Both the position numbers and the translations under genes were made by a program. Source: Flavisolibacter sp. (GTDB taxonomy: Bacteria; Bacteroidota; Bacteroidia; Chitinophagales; Chitinophagaceae). Taken from it: a stretch of DNA of 6,412 nucleotides. Shown here piece by piece: positions 5,633 through 6,412 of the stretch. Each line of letters begins with the position of its first letter. Position 1 is the stretch's first letter. The notes under the pieces were generated by a model. The model worked only from the letters and a program-made list of their open reading frames with translations. It did no database searches and had not been told where the DNA came from. The stretch lies in assembly GCA_025936195.1 (NCBI GenBank), contig JAICTW010000167.1, positions 1 through 6,412 on the forward strand. Reading direction: 5' to 3'.

Positions 5633-6412
5633 ATGCCTGAATTACCGGACCTGAATGTATTTGCCAAAAACCTGGATAAAAAATTATCCGGCAAAAAAGT
5701 GAAGAAGATAGAAGTGGAAAATAAAAGCAAACTGAAAGCTTCCGTTTCAGAAGTAAAGAAAGAAATTGAAGGAAGCAAATTGAAGCGGGTTTACAGAGAA
5801 GGAAAGGAGTTGCATTTTGAATTCAGCAACGGAACTGTTTTGGGCATGCACCTGATGCTTCACGGCAATTTGTATTTGCTCCAGGAAAAAAATGATAAGA
5901 AGAATACGATCGTTGTTCTGCATTTTGATAATGATGAACGGCTGGTACTGACCGATTTCCAGGGAGCTGCCAATATCACATTGAATCCTGTTGTTAAAGA
6001 ATCTCCCGATGCCTTGTCGGATGATGTTGATTATACTTTCCTGAAAGAGAAATTATCAAAAAAGAAAACGACCATCAAAGCTTTTTTACTCGATCAGAAT
6101 ATAATCAGAGGAATCGGAAATGCTTATGCGGATGAAATTTTATACGAAGCCGGTATTCATCCCCAATCCAAATGCAATCAAATTCCTGATGATAAAATAA
6201 AGGCACTGGCTAAATCTATTAAATCGGTTTTAAAAGAGGCTGAGAAGGAAATTGTAAAAATCAATCCCGATATCATCAGCGGTGAAGAAAGGAGCTTTCT
6301 AAAGATTCATAACTCAAAAAAGAAAGAAAGTCCAACCGGTGAAAAGATCCACAACAAGATGGTGAATTCAAGAATTACCTATTATACCAATGAACAGGAA
6401 TTGTATGAATGA
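5633..6412 (+). CDS. Fpg/Nei-family DNA glycosylase/AP lyase with zincless finger
   Basis: The product is 259 residues and complete; TGA at 6410-6412 is the last codon of the window. It should remove oxidised bases from DNA and cut the abasic site by beta/delta elimination (base-excision repair). The start MPELPDLNVF gives the catalytic N-terminal Pro2 and Glu3. REGKELHFEF holds the conserved Lys58, and GMHLMLHGNLYL matches the HLGMTG-like strand. The helix-two-turn-helix is at about 142-190, with KAFLLDQNIIRGIGNAYADE and ILYEAGIHP, including Asn163. The C-terminal finger (about 222-254) keeps its shape and Arg247 (NSRITYYT) but has no cysteine: ESPTG replaces the first C-x-x-C-G pair and YYTNEQELY the second. 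This suggests a zincless beta-hairpin like NEIL1 rather than the four-Cys finger of classical MutM. The substrate, oxidised pyrimidine or purine, cannot be told from sequence. The leader is AT-rich without a Shine-Dalgarno, normal for this phylum. Confidence 0.93.
   Translation: MPELPDLNVFAKNLDKKLSGKKVKKIEVENKSKLKASVSEVKKEIEGSKLKRVYREGKELHFEFSNGTVLGMHLMLHGNLYLLQEKNDKKNTIVVLHFDNDERLVLTDFQGAANITLNPVVKESPDALSDDVDYTFLKEKLSKKKTTIKAFLLDQNIIRGIGNAYADEILYEAGIHPQSKCNQIPDDKIKALAKSIKSVLKEAEKEIVKINPDIISGEERSFLKIHNSKKKESPTGEKIHNKMVNSRITYYTNEQELYE

Noticed and set aside
5452..5778. 108-residue minus-strand open frame
   Set aside because: It is antisense to the end of the basic-tailed protein and the start of the glycosylase, both strongly supported on the plus strand.

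Overview
The window looks like a chromosomal segment from a Bacteroidota bacterium, most likely from the Chitinophagaceae or a close relative. The reasons are a DUF6515-like secreted protein, a protein ending in a probable type IX secretion (Por) C-terminal domain, a His-rich 'MEVHHHPHVH' membrane protein of a kind common in this phylum, AT-rich leaders without Shine-Dalgarno sequences, and an Fpg/Nei glycosylase of the Bacteroidota form that lacks zinc ligands. This placement comes from recognising families, not from a database search.

Layout. Positions 1-571 (minus) hold the 5' part of a one-pass membrane protein whose 3' end lies outside the window. It diverges from 805-1956 (plus), a secreted low-complexity protein with a repeated Tyr-rich C-terminal half, which is closed by a strong intrinsic terminator at about 1978-2003. 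Next come two further plus-strand genes for exported proteins: a lipoprotein with an NTF2-like (DUF4440/SnoaL) fold at 2069-2509, and a 252-residue fibronectin-like protein with a T9SS sorting tail at 2614-3372. Positions 3373-3742 lack an intact gene. They contain a previously unlisted remnant of an aldo/keto reductase C-terminus on the minus strand (about 3477-3655), plus two inverted repeats. The minus strand then carries a medium-chain (quinone-oxidoreductase type) dehydrogenase at 3743-4689, split into two overlapping frames by an apparent single-base loss near 4304-4311.

After a divergent intergenic region, the plus strand ends with a tight two-gene unit. The first gene (4897-5616) encodes an uncharacterised protein with a Lys/Arg-rich tail and two apparent domains. 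It is followed 16 bases later by an Fpg/Nei-family DNA glycosylase (5633-6412) whose stop codon is the last codon of the window. The glycosylase keeps the catalytic Pro/Glu, the Lys and the H2TH motif but has lost the four zinc-binding cysteines, which suggests a 'zincless finger' as in NEIL1.

The most interesting points are this basic protein/zincless glycosylase pair, the two decayed oxidoreductases lying next to each other on the same strand, and the four-copy LP...G-YY...Y-VV repeat in the secreted protein. I did not find a mobile element, CRISPR array, tRNA or rRNA.
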